Shown here piece by piece: positions 17,078 to 25,541 of a stretch of DNA of 64,000 nucleotides. Position 1 is the stretch's first letter, and each line of letters starts with the position of its first letter. The DNA lies in contig NZ_FZQR01000021.1 in the NCBI RefSeq assembly GCF_900199455.1, forward strand, positions 1-64,000, in the 5' to 3' direction. The DNA is from Mesorhizobium carmichaelinearum. Lineage in GTDB: Bacteria > Pseudomonadota > Alphaproteobacteria > Rhizobiales > Rhizobiaceae. The notes under the pieces were generated by a model. It did no database searches and was not told the DNA's origin. It saw nothing but the letters and a program-made list of their open reading frames with translations. The position numbers and the translations under genes are program-made.

Positions 17078-18079
17078 TCAGGCCGCCTTGGACAGCGATT
17101 TGTGCGCCTCGGCCAGGATCTCGAATGACCGCACCCGCGCCGCGTGATCGAATATCTGCGCGGTGACCATCAGCTCGTCGGCGCCGGTGCGGCGCACGAA
17201 GGCGTCGATGCCCTGGCGAACCGTTTCGGGAGAGCCGACGACGGCGCAGGACAGCGCCTGGCCGAGCATGGTCTTGGCCATCGGGTCGAGATCCCTGTCA
17301 TAGTTCTCGACCGGCGGCGGCAATCGTCCGGGCCGGCCGGTGCGCAGGTTGACGAAGGCCTGCTGCAGCGAGGTGAACAACAGACGCGCCTCGGCATCGG
17401 TGGGCGCGGCAAAGACATTGAGGCCGAGCATCACATGCGGTTTGTCGAGCTGTTCCGACGGCTGGAAGCGCGAACGGTAGATGTCCAGCGCATGATCGAG
17501 TTCGGCCGGCGCGAAATGCGAGGCGAAGGCATAGGGCAGACCAAGCATGGCGGCGAGCTGCGCGCCGTAGAGACTGGAGCCGAGGATCCAGATCGGCACG
17601 TTCTGGCCCTCGCCCGGCACGGCGCGCAAGCGCTGGCCTTCCTCCGCGGGGAGGAAATAGCCCATCAGCTCGACAACATCCTGCGGGAAATTGTCGGCGC
17701 CGGCTTCGAGGTTGCGGCGCAAGGCGCGCGCGGTGTTCATGTCGGTGCCGGGGGCCCTGCCCAGGCCGAGATCGATGCGGCCGGGAAACAGGGCGGCCAG
17801 CGTGCCGAATTGCTCGGCGATAACCAGCGGCGCATGATTGGGCAGCATGATGCCGCCGGCGCCGACGCGAATGGTTTTGGTGCCGCCGGCGACATGGGCG
17901 ATGACCACGGATGTGGCGGCGCTGGCGATGCCCGGCATGTTGTGATGCTCGGCCAGCCAATAGCGCTTGTAGCCCAGCCGCTCGGCATGGCGGGCGAGAT
18001 CGAGCGAGTTGGCCAGCGACTGCGAGGCATCGCTGCCTTCGACGATCGGCGACAGGTCGAGGACGGACAGTTCGGTCAT
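17078..18079 (-). CDS. LLM-class flavin-dependent oxidoreductase (luciferase-like)
   Basis: 333 aa TIM-barrel of the bacterial luciferase family. Typical motifs are RYWLAEHHNMPGIASAAT (about residues 39-56), GTKTIRVGAGGIMLPNHAP and GRIDLGLGRAPGTD. It resembles the YhbW-like single-subunit group that uses FMNH2 supplied by a reductase. Substrate unknown. The start overlaps the stop of the upstream arylamine N-acetyltransferase gene by 4 bases, so both are one transcript. Confidence 0.88.
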   Translation of the reverse strand: MTELSVLDLSPIVEGSDASQSLANSLDLARHAERLGYKRYWLAEHHNMPGIASAATSVVIAHVAGGTKTIRVGAGGIMLPNHAPLVIAEQFGTLAALFPGRIDLGLGRAPGTDMNTARALRRNLEAGADNFPQDVVELMGYFLPAEEGQRLRAVPGEGQNVPIWILGSSLYGAQLAAMLGLPYAFASHFAPAELDHALDIYRSRFQPSEQLDKPHVMLGLNVFAAPTDAEARLLFTSLQQAFVNLRTGRPGRLPPPVENYDRDLDPMAKTMLGQALSCAVVGSPETVRQGIDAFVRRTGADELMVTAQIFDHAARVRSFEILAEAHKSLSKAA

Positions 18080-18909
18080 GCGGTGGTCTCCACGATCTTC
18101 TTCTCACGCACCTTGGCCTCGAAAGCCGTGCGGTCGGGAATGATGATGCCGAGCTGGCCTTGCAGCGTGTCGGCGAGTTCGGCGGCGGTGGCTATCTCTG
18201 TCTGCTCGGTGCGGCCGCCAAGGTGATGGATCGACAGGCGGTTGCCGCGCAAAGCGTAGCGCCGGTCCGGCGCGGCGCGAGCCGCGACAATCGTGGTCAG
18301 GAAATGCGATATCGGATTGGTCGACAGGAAGTAGCTGGTGACGGAATAGTCGACCTCGTATTGCGGCTGCAGGTCGAAGCGGTAGAGCGAGCGCCAGTCG
18401 CCGCCGATGGCGGCCTGCAGGCGGAAATGATCGTCGGCCTCGACGATGCGAAATGCCTCGTGCGGTGTCGCCTGTTCGAGGCCCGGTTCGAGCAGCAGCG
18501 GCGCCGTCAGGGTCAGGCCGCCGAAGCCGACATCGGCGATGCAGGTCTTGCCATCGAGCTCGACGCGCAGCAGCATGTGGCTGCGCGCGGTGATGGCGTC
18601 CTCGCTCTGCCCCCAGAGCACACGCGCGGCCAAGCCGCTGACCTCGAAACCAAGTGCCTTCAGCGCGTGCATGAGGAGCAAATTGTGCTCGAAGCAATAG
18701 CCGCCGCGCCCGCCAAGGACGATCTTGCCCTGCAGCGCTGCAAGGTCGAGCCGGACCGGGTGGCCAAGAAACGGATCGATATTCTCGAACGGGATCGCCT
18801 GCGGATGCAGGAAATGCAGCGCCTTAAGCGTATCCAGCGATGCGTCCCGCGGACCGGCGTAGCCGATGCGAGCGAGATAGGCGCCGAGGTCGAAGGGAAC
18901 ATCGTTCAT
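18076..18909 (-). CDS. nat: Arylamine N-acetyltransferase
   Basis: 277 aa, the usual NAT length. It transfers acetyl from acetyl-CoA to arylamines or hydrazines. The Cys-His-Asp triad is complete: C72 in RGGYCFEHN, H111 in ARSHMLL and D126 in IADVGFGG. NAT enzymes have been described from Mesorhizobium loti, which fits the organism call. It is co-transcribed with the luciferase-like oxidoreductase downstream (4-base overlap), a pairing that suggests a small-molecule detoxification unit. Confidence 0.92.
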   Translation of the reverse strand: MNDVPFDLGAYLARIGYAGPRDASLDTLKALHFLHPQAIPFENIDPFLGHPVRLDLAALQGKIVLGGRGGYCFEHNLLLMHALKALGFEVSGLAARVLWGQSEDAITARSHMLLRVELDGKTCIADVGFGGLTLTAPLLLEPGLEQATPHEAFRIVEADDHFRLQAAIGGDWRSLYRFDLQPQYEVDYSVTSYFLSTNPISHFLTTIVAARAAPDRRYALRGNRLSIHHLGGRTEQTEIATAAELADTLQGQLGIIIPDRTAFEAKVREKKIVETTA

Positions 18910-18982
18910 CAGGAAGGGGTACCGGCCATTGTCCGGCCGGATATAGGCATTCGATCAGGGCGCCGCAAACACGGCCTGCCGA

Positions 18983-20152
18983 TCAGGCGGCGGCCTTGTT
19001 GTTCTCCTCCACGGGTTCGTCTTCCACCACGGCGGTTTGCTGCGCGGCGAGGAAATTGCCGACATGGCCAAGCCCCTCGAAATGATCGCAGAACACCTTG
19101 ATGACGACCAGCAGCGGCACCGCCATCAGCGCGCCCACGAAGCCCCACAGCCACGACCAGAAGGCGATCGCGATGAAGATCGCCACGGCGTTGATCTCCA
19201 GGCGCCTGCCGACCACCATAGGTGTGACGAACTGGCCTTCGACGACATCGCACAAAAGCACGAAGGCCGGCGCCAGAAGCGCGTAGGAAATGGTGTCGAA
19301 GCTGATCAGCGCCATCACCGCGACCAGCACGATGGTCAGCAGCGCGCCGACATAGGGCAGGAAGTTGAGGAGTGCCGCGGCGACGCCCCAAACCAGCGGA
19401 TTGGGCATGCCGAGCGCCCACAGGCCGAGGCCGATGACGGTGCCGAGACCGGCATTGATGATGGTGACGGTGAGCAGATAGTGCGAGATTTCACGCTCGA
19501 CGTCATAGACGACGCGCAGCGCCCGCTTCTTCTCGCTGAGGCTGGCGAAGGACTGGATGATCTTCTCGTAGAACATCGTGCCCGAGGAGAGCAGGAACAG
19601 CGACAGCACGAAGATGATGGTGAGGCTTGTTCCCGCCGACAGGATATTGCTGGCAGCCGATGACAGGATGCCGGACTGGGCGACCGCGACTTTCTGGATG
19701 CCCGGCTCCTGCGAGGTCTCGGTCATCTGTTCGACCTGATGCGAGATCTGCATGATCCTTTCCAGCGGACGCCGCAATTGCGCCAGCCGCTCGGTGAGCT
19801 GCTGGCCGATCGACGAGGTGTTGTTGAGGAGGTCGATGACCGGACCACTGAGCAGGTAGCCGGCACTGGCAACGAGGGCGATCGACAGCAATACCAGCAG
19901 GGTCGCCGAAACCACTTCGGGAATGCCGCGCTTGCGCAGCAGGCGCACGATCGGCGTCAATGTCAGCGCCAGCAGGAAAGCCAGGATGACCGGCATGAAG
20001 AAGGCGCGGCCGAAATAGAGCGCATAGACGGTCATGAAGATGAAGATGCCGACCAGCAGCGAACGCATCAGATGGGTATCGGCACGTGCCACGGTGCGCG
20101 CTTCGGCCGCTTCGGCAGTGCCTGCGACCAACGCGTCGGGTTCGGTTTTCAT
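18983..20152 (-). CDS. AI-2E family (PerM/TqsA-like) transporter
   Basis: 389 aa membrane protein with about eight helices. The start is placed at ATG 20152, which follows GAGGGGTGACC; an in-frame ATG further upstream lacks support. The large soluble segment after helix 3 and the C-terminal motif GLWALGMPNPLVWGVAAALLN then FLPYVGALL are typical. Family members are exporters of uncertain substrates; the autoinducer-2 name comes from E. coli TqsA and should not be read as function here. Confidence 0.85.
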   Translation of the reverse strand: MKTEPDALVAGTAEAAEARTVARADTHLMRSLLVGIFIFMTVYALYFGRAFFMPVILAFLLALTLTPIVRLLRKRGIPEVVSATLLVLLSIALVASAGYLLSGPVIDLLNNTSSIGQQLTERLAQLRRPLERIMQISHQVEQMTETSQEPGIQKVAVAQSGILSSAASNILSAGTSLTIIFVLSLFLLSSGTMFYEKIIQSFASLSEKKRALRVVYDVEREISHYLLTVTIINAGLGTVIGLGLWALGMPNPLVWGVAAALLNFLPYVGALLTIVLVAVMALISFDTISYALLAPAFVLLCDVVEGQFVTPMVVGRRLEINAVAIFIAIAFWSWLWGFVGALMAVPLLVVIKVFCDHFEGLGHVGNFLAAQQTAVVEDEPVEENNKAAA

Positions 20153-20459
20153 GGTCACCCCTCGAGCCGACGTCCTCCACGCGGCGATTGCCTTCATGAA
20201 ACGCGGAGTTCCGGGTGGAGGTTCCATGAGCCGGCTTCGGAATGGTGCGGGATTGAACGGGCCCGGCTAGAACCAGACCGCAGTCGAACAGCCCATCGAT
20301 TGAAATATTACATTTGATGCAATTGAGGCCATGCCTTCAGGAGGCTTAATACATCCAGGCTTTCGCGATGCCAGAAAGGCAGAAAACGCCCAGCACGGCT
20401 GTAGCGTAACGCGAAGGTGTGCGTGCAATCAGAAACTGATCTTGCAAGAGGATGTTACA
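20153..20459. other. 307-base divergent gap without a gene
   Basis: This gap separates the AI-2E family gene (minus) and the AhpD-like gene (plus). It holds an AT-rich stretch around 20300-20325 (TTGAAATATTACATTTGATG) that may carry promoter elements. I see no coding frame with support, no RNA gene and no strong palindrome. Confidence 0.5.
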
Positions 20460-21014
20460 ATGCAGAGATTCACCCTTCAGACGATCGAGTCGGCACCGGA
20501 GAAATCCAGGCCAACGCTGAAAGCCCTGGAAGAAAGATTTGGTTTTCTTCCGAACCTGATGGCGACGATGGCGAACAATCCGGTTCTTCTCAACGGATTC
20601 GCTGGCACCTTCGGCAGCTTTCACGGCGGCAGCCTCGACGAGATCGAAAAGCAGGTGCTGCTGCTGACGAACGCCGTCACGATCAAATGTCCTTGGACGG
20701 TTGCCGCCCATTCGACATTCGCCATCGAAGACGGGATCGCCGAGAGCGAAGTCATGGCGATCCGAGCGGGCAAATTGCCGAGCAATCCCAGATATGCCGC
20801 ACTCTCGGCACTGACAAAGGCGCTGATCGAGACCAGGGGGAACGTCAGCGACGCCGACATCGACGCGTTTACGTCGGCGGGCTATTCGAAGGCCCAGATC
20901 CTGGAAGTCGTGACCGGTGTCGGCATTTCCACCATGGCGGCGACCACCACCAATATGGCCGGCACGCCGATCGAGGAGCGCTTCCAGCCTCAGGTATGGT
21001 CCGCGGCAGCCTGA
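20460..21014 (+). CDS. Carboxymuconolactone decarboxylase/AhpD-like protein lacking the second redox Cys
   Basis: 184 aa, all-helical AhpD-like fold. The start is ATG 20460 behind AGAGGA. Family enzymes reduce peroxides with a CxxC pair followed by His; here the motif is KCPWTVAAHS, with C77 and H84 present but Thr at position 80 where the second Cys is expected. Thiol-disulphide cycling within the motif is therefore unlikely, so the protein may be a non-redox member or use a one-Cys mechanism. An XRE regulator follows 86 bases downstream on the same strand. Confidence 0.85.
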   Translation: MQRFTLQTIESAPEKSRPTLKALEERFGFLPNLMATMANNPVLLNGFAGTFGSFHGGSLDEIEKQVLLLTNAVTIKCPWTVAAHSTFAIEDGIAESEVMAIRAGKLPSNPRYAALSALTKALIETRGNVSDADIDAFTSAGYSKAQILEVVTGVGISTMAATTTNMAGTPIEERFQPQVWSAAA

Positions 21015-21100
21015 ACCGGTCGACATCGCATGGATTGGCTGATGCGATCCATGCGATGTCGGCATCGTCCGCTGTATCTGCGGATGGATTGTGGGGACCG

Positions 21101-21961
21101 ATGAAGTCGGCTGATCTCAAGACGAACATGACGCCGAACCTCGGTGTGCTGCTGCGTCACTGGCGCGATTTGCGCGGCCGGAGCCAGCTGGACCTGTCGC
21201 TCGACACCGGCATTTCGCAAAAGCAGATCAGCTTCGTCGAAAGCGGACGCAGCGTTCCCGGCCGCCAGACCTTGATGACGATTGCGCAGGCGCTCGATAT
21301 CCCCTTGCGCGACCGCAACATTTTGCTGCTGGCGGCAGGTTATGCGCCGATGTTTTCGGAAAATGCGTGGGACTCCGCCGAGATGACGGGGGTGACCAAA
21401 GCCTTGAAGCGCATGCTGCAGCAGCACGAACCCTTCCCGGCCCTGGTCATGGATCGTTACTGGAACGTGCTGATGACCAATGAAGCGGCGCCGCGCTTCT
21501 TCGGCTGTTTCATCGACATGACCGCCCGCCAGGGACCGCGCAACATGCTGCACCTGATGTTCGATCCCCAGGGCATGCGTCCATTCGTCGCCAATTGGCC
21601 TGAAGTCGCGAAAAGCCTGTTCGAGCGCGTCTATCGCGAATCCATCGGCCGTGTCGTCGACGACAGGACAAAGGCATTGCTGGCGGAGCTGCTCGCCTAT
21701 CCGGACGTGAAAAGCGATTGGAAGAACCCGGTGGCGATCGGCTTCATGCCGACCATTCCACTGGGTTTCGTCAAGCCAACCAAAGAGGGGCCGGCCAAAG
21801 AGGGGGGCGACCGGGTTCTCAACTATTTTTCGATGGTCACCACAGTGGGCACGCCGCAAACCGTCGCCGCCCAGGAACTGCGTATCGAATGCATGTTCCC
21901 GGCGGACGAGGCGACCGAGATCCATCATGCCGAAATGATGGCGGAAGCCGGCAACCCCTAG
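21101..21961 (+). CDS. XRE-family regulator with MmyB-like ligand-binding domain
   Basis: 286 aa. The N-terminal helix-turn-helix (about residues 12-65, SQLDLSLDTGISQKQISFVE) is followed by an MmyB-like PAS-type domain (ALVMDRYWNVLMTNEAA; NMLHLMFDP; VANWPEVAKSL). The start is ATG 21101 after GTGGGG; a second ATG lies 9 codons later. Regulators of this type often control an adjacent oxidoreductase gene; here the candidates are the AhpD-like gene upstream and the convergent luciferase-like gene, whose stop overlaps this stop by 4 bases. Confidence 0.87.
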   Translation: MKSADLKTNMTPNLGVLLRHWRDLRGRSQLDLSLDTGISQKQISFVESGRSVPGRQTLMTIAQALDIPLRDRNILLLAAGYAPMFSENAWDSAEMTGVTKALKRMLQQHEPFPALVMDRYWNVLMTNEAAPRFFGCFIDMTARQGPRNMLHLMFDPQGMRPFVANWPEVAKSLFERVYRESIGRVVDDRTKALLAELLAYPDVKSDWKNPVAIGFMPTIPLGFVKPTKEGPAKEGGDRVLNYFSMVTTVGTPQTVAAQELRIECMFPADEATEIHHAEMMAEAGNP

Positions 21962-23016
21962 CGTGCAGCGGCCACTGCCGGCACGGATTTCGCCGTCTCC
22001 TTGCGCACGATCGGCGCCACCTGGGTGCCGTAGAGTTCGATCGCTTTCATGATCTTGGCGTGCGGCATGGTGCCGATCGCCATCTGCAGCAGGAAGCGGT
22101 CATTGTTGAAGATCCTGTGCTGGGCAACGATCTTTTCCGCCACCTGCTCCGGACTGCCGACGAACAGGGCGCCATTGGGACCACGCGACTGGTCGAAATG
22201 CGCCCGCGATGTCGGGCCCCAGCCGCGCTCACGGCCGATGCGGTTCATCACCTCGGCCTGCGGACCGTAGAAATCGTCGGCCGCCTGTTCGGTCGTCTCG
22301 GCAATGAAGCCATGCACGTTGATGCTGGTGGCGAGACCCGCCGGGTCACTGCCGGCGCGCTTGGCAGCCTCGCGATAGAGGTCGAACAGCGGTGCGAAGC
22401 GCGCCGGCTCGCCGCCGATGATGGCGAGCGCCAGCGGCAGGCCGAGCGCGCCCGCGCGCGCGGCAGACTGTGGCGTGCCACCAATGGCGATCCAGACCGG
22501 CAACCTGTCCTGGAACGGCCGGGGATAGACGCCGCGATCGTTGATCGGCGCACGCAGATTGCCGGACCAGGTGACCTTCACCTGATCGCGAATGGCAAGC
22601 AGCAGATCGAGCTTTTCGGCGAAGAGCTCGTCATAGTCCTCGAGATTGTAGCCGAACAGCGGGAAGGATTCGATGAACGAACCGCGCCCGGCCATGATCT
22701 CGGCACGGCCGCCCGAGAGAAGATCGAGCGTGGCGAATTGCTGGAAGACGCGCACCGGATCGTCCGAGGAGAGCACGGTGACCGCGCTGGTCAGCTTGAT
22801 GCGTTTCGAGCGCTCGGCGGCCGCGGCCAGCGCCACGACCGGTGCTGAGGCGGCATAATCGGGCCGGTGATGTTCGCCGAGACCAAAGACGTCGAGACCG
22901 ACCTGGTCGGCCAGTTCGACCTCCTCGATCAGGTTGCGCAGGCGCTCGTGCGGGCCGATGGCGCCGGGGCCTGGCTGCGGGCTGACGTCGGCAAAAGTGT
23001 AGAGACCGAGTTCCAT
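21958..23016 (-). CDS. LLM-class flavin-dependent oxidoreductase
   Basis: 352 aa luciferase-like monooxygenase, distinct from the one at 17-18 kb. Motifs are DVFGLGEHHRPDYAASAP, RIKLTSAVTVLSSDDPVR, EIMAGRGSFIESFPLFG and PVWIAIGGTPQSAARAG. The long insertion and C-terminal layout match the FMN-dependent group annotated as putative alkanesulphonate or alkanal monooxygenase-like. No flavin reductase gene is adjacent. It is convergent with the XRE regulator gene. Confidence 0.87.
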   Translation of the reverse strand: MELGLYTFADVSPQPGPGAIGPHERLRNLIEEVELADQVGLDVFGLGEHHRPDYAASAPVVALAAAAERSKRIKLTSAVTVLSSDDPVRVFQQFATLDLLSGGRAEIMAGRGSFIESFPLFGYNLEDYDELFAEKLDLLLAIRDQVKVTWSGNLRAPINDRGVYPRPFQDRLPVWIAIGGTPQSAARAGALGLPLALAIIGGEPARFAPLFDLYREAAKRAGSDPAGLATSINVHGFIAETTEQAADDFYGPQAEVMNRIGRERGWGPTSRAHFDQSRGPNGALFVGSPEQVAEKIVAQHRIFNNDRFLLQMAIGTMPHAKIMKAIELYGTQVAPIVRKETAKSVPAVAAAR

Positions 23017-23175
23017 GTCATGTCATCCTGGTGTTGGGTTTTGCCGCTAGACGTAGCGAACGACCTGCCTTGCCGCCAGAGGCGTGGACGGTAAACAGTG
23101 CATGTCGGTTTGGGTGGAAAGGCGTCTCCCGGCTGCAACATCACGGAATTTCATGGCTGGCATACCGTTTTGGCG

Positions 23176-23204
23176 CTTGAACTCTCGGCATTCGCGCGTA
23201 TGTA
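23176..23204 (+). promoter_or_regulatory. Heat-shock-like (RpoH-type) promoter
   Basis: CTTGAA (23176-23181) is followed, after 17 bases, by TATGTA (23199-23204), close to the alphaproteobacterial RpoH pattern CTTGAA with a CNTATNT-like -10. It lies about 25 bases before the DUF6481 start. An ordinary housekeeping promoter is also possible. Confidence 0.4.
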
Positions 23205-23229
23205 AGCCTCGCGAATTGACTTCAGGGAA

Positions 23230-23664
23230 GTGGACTTGGCTATCTACAGGGAAAAAGACATTTTCGAGCGGCGCAATGCCGCGAACGAGGCAAAGAAGGC
23301 GCTTCTGGAGCGCTTCAAGTCAAAGCCGGCGGCAGATGATCCCGCAGTGCTGGCGCGACAGGCCGAACGCAAGGCAATCCTCGAGGCCCGCGAAATCCGC
23401 GAAGCCGAGAAGGCAAGGCTGAAGCAGGAAAAGCTGGCACGCGAGGCGGTCGAGAAGGCCGAGCGCGAAGCAGCGGCTGAAGCGGCCCGCGTTGCGGCCG
23501 AAGAGGCAGCACAGGCTGAAGCGAAGATCAAGGAAGCCGAAGAGACCGAGCGTATTGCTCGCTTGCTGGCCGACGAAGCCGAGCGCAAGGCGAAACGCGA
23601 CGCACGCTATGCGGCGCGCAAGCAGCGCACCGGCAGAACGCCCCCAGGCTTCTCCGCCCGCTAG
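23230..23664 (+). CDS. DUF6481 family protein, Ala/Glu/Lys-rich coiled coil
   Basis: 144 aa, almost entirely charged helix: runs of EAEKARLKQEKLAREA type spanning about residues 25-130 predict one long coiled coil. The opening (IYREKDIFERRNAANEAKKA) and the basic end (RYAARKQRTGRTPPGF) match the DUF6481 pattern seen in many Rhizobiales. The start is GTG 23230 or TTG 23236, both close behind AGGGAAG. No signal peptide is seen. Function unknown; a heat-shock-like promoter precedes it. Confidence 0.75.
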   Translation: MDLAIYREKDIFERRNAANEAKKALLERFKSKPAADDPAVLARQAERKAILEAREIREAEKARLKQEKLAREAVEKAEREAAAEAARVAAEEAAQAEAKIKEAEETERIARLLADEAERKAKRDARYAARKQRTGRTPPGFSAR

Positions 23665-23761
23665 CAGCTTCGGCGTAGCCAGTTCGAATATTGAATCAGG
23701 GTCACCTCGCAGCGGCCCTGAAGGTGTTTGTGCGAAGGCAGCGCCTTTGGGCGACATGCAT

Positions 23762-24076
23762 TCAGGCTGCGAATTTCAGCCCCATGATGCCGCAGACAAT
23801 CAGCGCGATGCAGGCGAGCCGGATCGCGGTTGCGGGTTCGCCGAGCAGCCAGATGCCGAGCAGCGCCGTGCCGACCGTGCCGATGCCGGTCCACACCGCA
23901 TAGGCAGTGCCGACGGGAAGCGCCTTCAAAGCCAGGCCGAGTAGTGTGAGGCTGATGATCATCGAGGCGACCGTGAGCACGGTCGGAATCAACCTGGTGA
24001 ACCCGTCAGTGTATTTGAGACCGATCGCCCAGCCGATCTCAAACAGGCCGGCGAAAAACAGAAGAATCCATGACAT
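23762..24076 (-). CDS. sugE: SMR-family guanidinium exporter
   Basis: 104 aa, four helices, the normal size for small multidrug resistance proteins. The start is ATG 24076 (MSWILLFFAGLFEIGWAIGL), behind GGAG. The essential Glu is E13 in LFEIGW, and the sequence GTAYAVWTGIGTVGTALLG is typical of the SugE/Gdx branch rather than EmrE. This branch exports guanidinium in exchange for protons as an antiparallel dimer. A guanidine-II riboswitch lies upstream on the same strand, which supports guanidinium as the true substrate. Confidence 0.92.
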   Translation of the reverse strand: MSWILLFFAGLFEIGWAIGLKYTDGFTRLIPTVLTVASMIISLTLLGLALKALPVGTAYAVWTGIGTVGTALLGIWLLGEPATAIRLACIALIVCGIMGLKFAA

Positions 24077-24089
24077 CGGGAACGCTCCA

Positions 24090-24106
24090 TCCAGCACCGG
24101 GCTGGA
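24090..24106 (-). promoter_or_regulatory. Hairpin next to the sugE ribosome-binding site
   Basis: TCCAGC (arm), five-base loop, GCTGGA (arm) ends one base before the GGAG that serves sugE. It sits between the riboswitch hairpins and the start codon and may belong to the expression platform. Confidence 0.4.
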
Positions 24107-24137
24107 CGGAATCCGACCCTCAGATGCTGATCATAAT

Positions 24138-24190
24138 GGGCGGGTCGTCCCGACCGAATTTTCGGGGAGGCGCGGGGTCGTCCCCGCGCC
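24138..24190 (-). ncRNA. Guanidine-II (mini-ykkC) riboswitch
   Basis: Read on the minus strand, two hairpins each close on an ACGA tetraloop. The first is a 9-bp stem GGCGCGGGG-ACGA-CCCCGCGCC (24190-24169). The second is CGGG-ACGA-CCCG (24152-24141), extended by two outer G-C pairs. They are joined by a short linker. Two ACGR-loop hairpins in tandem upstream of a sugE-type gene are the defining pattern of the mini-ykkC class, which binds guanidinium and frees the ribosome-binding site. The distance to the start (about 62 bases) is longer than in many examples. Confidence 0.85.
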
Positions 24191-24279
24191 GTTGATATAG
24201 GTTGTCCAAACGCCCGATCAACCCGGCGGCATCATCTGACGCCACCGGTGGGATTTTGCCGCGCCTGACTTGCCGAGGC

Positions 24280-24405
24280 CTACTTTTCCTTGATGCGCAT
24301 CGCCTTGACCGGCGGCGCCTTCAGGGCGGGGGCGGGCGCCGGCTTCTTGGCATCCTTCTTCGGCTTGCGGGCTTCCTTGCCAGCCTTCATCGCACCTTTA
24401 GCCAT
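24280..24405 (-). CDS. Small Lys/Ala/Pro-rich basic protein, 41 aa
   Basis: The start is ATG 24405 with an excellent GGAGGAAC site seven bases away. The product is very basic (MAKGAMKAGKEARKPKKDAK, then Pro/Ala-rich, ending MRIKEK), without membrane or signal segments. Composition suggests a nucleic-acid- or ribosome-associated peptide, but no family is recognised. The strong ribosome-binding site and codon use argue it is real. Confidence 0.6.
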   Translation of the reverse strand: MAKGAMKAGKEARKPKKDAKKPAPAPALKAPPVKAMRIKEK

Positions 24406-24617
24406 GATTCGTTCCTCCAATTGCGGGAAGCGAAGTGAAACAAGAGAAACGCTTCGCTGCAAGGGGGCAGCGCCCGTCGCAGCCATCGGCCGGCTGCTTT
24501 CAACCAATTTCTAATTTACTCGTAAACCACGGCGGTCCGTGCCATTCTCATCTTCGCACTGCAGCATCGACCCGCGCTTTCGCCGGGTGATCGTCAGGCA
24601 GGCCGGTCAGGACGACA

Positions 24618-25427
24618 ATGCGGATCCACATTGGCTGCGAGATGAGTTTCGACTTTCCGCAGGAAACCCCGCTCATCGCGATGCTCAATGTCCACTATTC
24701 CCGCGCCTCCGATCTCGAGCGTCCGGATTTCTTGACCTCGAACCCACCGGTGCCGATCGAGAGCTACCGCGACAGTTTCGGCAATTGGTGCAACCGCTTC
24801 GTGGCGCCGCCCGGGCGGTTCACCTTCGGCACGGATGCGGTGATCCGCGCGCCCGGCACCTTCGAGATGGGCGAGCTGATGGCCTGGCAGCACGACGTGC
24901 GAGACCTGCCGGCGGAAACGCTGCTGTTCCTGCTGCCCAGCCGGTTTTGCGAGAGCGACCTTTTGGCCAATGAAGCGTGGCGGCTGTTCGGCCATACGCC
25001 ACTCGGCATACCGCGCGTGCAGGCGGTGTGCGATTTCGTCCACAACCACATCGTCTTCAACTACGGCAACGCACGGCCGACGCGCACCGCGGCGGAAGCC
25101 TATCGCGAGCAGAGCGGCGTATGCCGCGACTTCGCGCATCTCGCCGTCACCTTCTGCCGGGCGCTCAACATCCCGACGCGCTACTGCACCGGCTACATCA
25201 GCGATATCGGCATGCCTAAGCCGTGGTCGAGCATGGATTTCGCCGCCTGGATGGAAGTCTATCTCGGCGGCCGCTGGCATGTCTTCGACCCGCGCAACAA
25301 TGCACCGCGCATCGGCCGCATCCTGATCGCCTCCGGGCGCGACGCGGCGGACGTGCCACTGACCCATATTTTCGGACCAGGGACACTCGCCGGCTTCAAG
25401 GTGTGGACCGACGAGATCGTCGAATAG
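24618..25427 (+). CDS. Transglutaminase-like family protein with altered catalytic His
   Basis: 269 aa. An N-terminal beta-rich domain (to about residue 120) precedes the transglutaminase core. The nucleophile region is intact (SGVCRDFAHLAVTFCRA, C169) and the late Asp is present (WHVFDPRNN, D224). The His normally found in an HAWxEVY context is Ala (MDFAAWMEVY, position 209), so the classical Cys-His-Asp triad is incomplete. It may be a binding or degenerate protease-like protein, or use another base. Start ATG 24618 behind AGGA. Confidence 0.85.
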   Translation: MRIHIGCEMSFDFPQETPLIAMLNVHYSRASDLERPDFLTSNPPVPIESYRDSFGNWCNRFVAPPGRFTFGTDAVIRAPGTFEMGELMAWQHDVRDLPAETLLFLLPSRFCESDLLANEAWRLFGHTPLGIPRVQAVCDFVHNHIVFNYGNARPTRTAAEAYREQSGVCRDFAHLAVTFCRALNIPTRYCTGYISDIGMPKPWSSMDFAAWMEVYLGGRWHVFDPRNNAPRIGRILIASGRDAADVPLTHIFGPGTLAGFKVWTDEIVE

Positions 25428-25541
25428 CGTTCCGGCCCCTTCGAAGACTTTGAACGACCCGGCGATTGGCGCGTTGTGATGGCTGTGGAGCTTCGGCGGC
25501 TGGGCCGCTACAACTTTATGCCTTGAAGGGGACGACACCGC

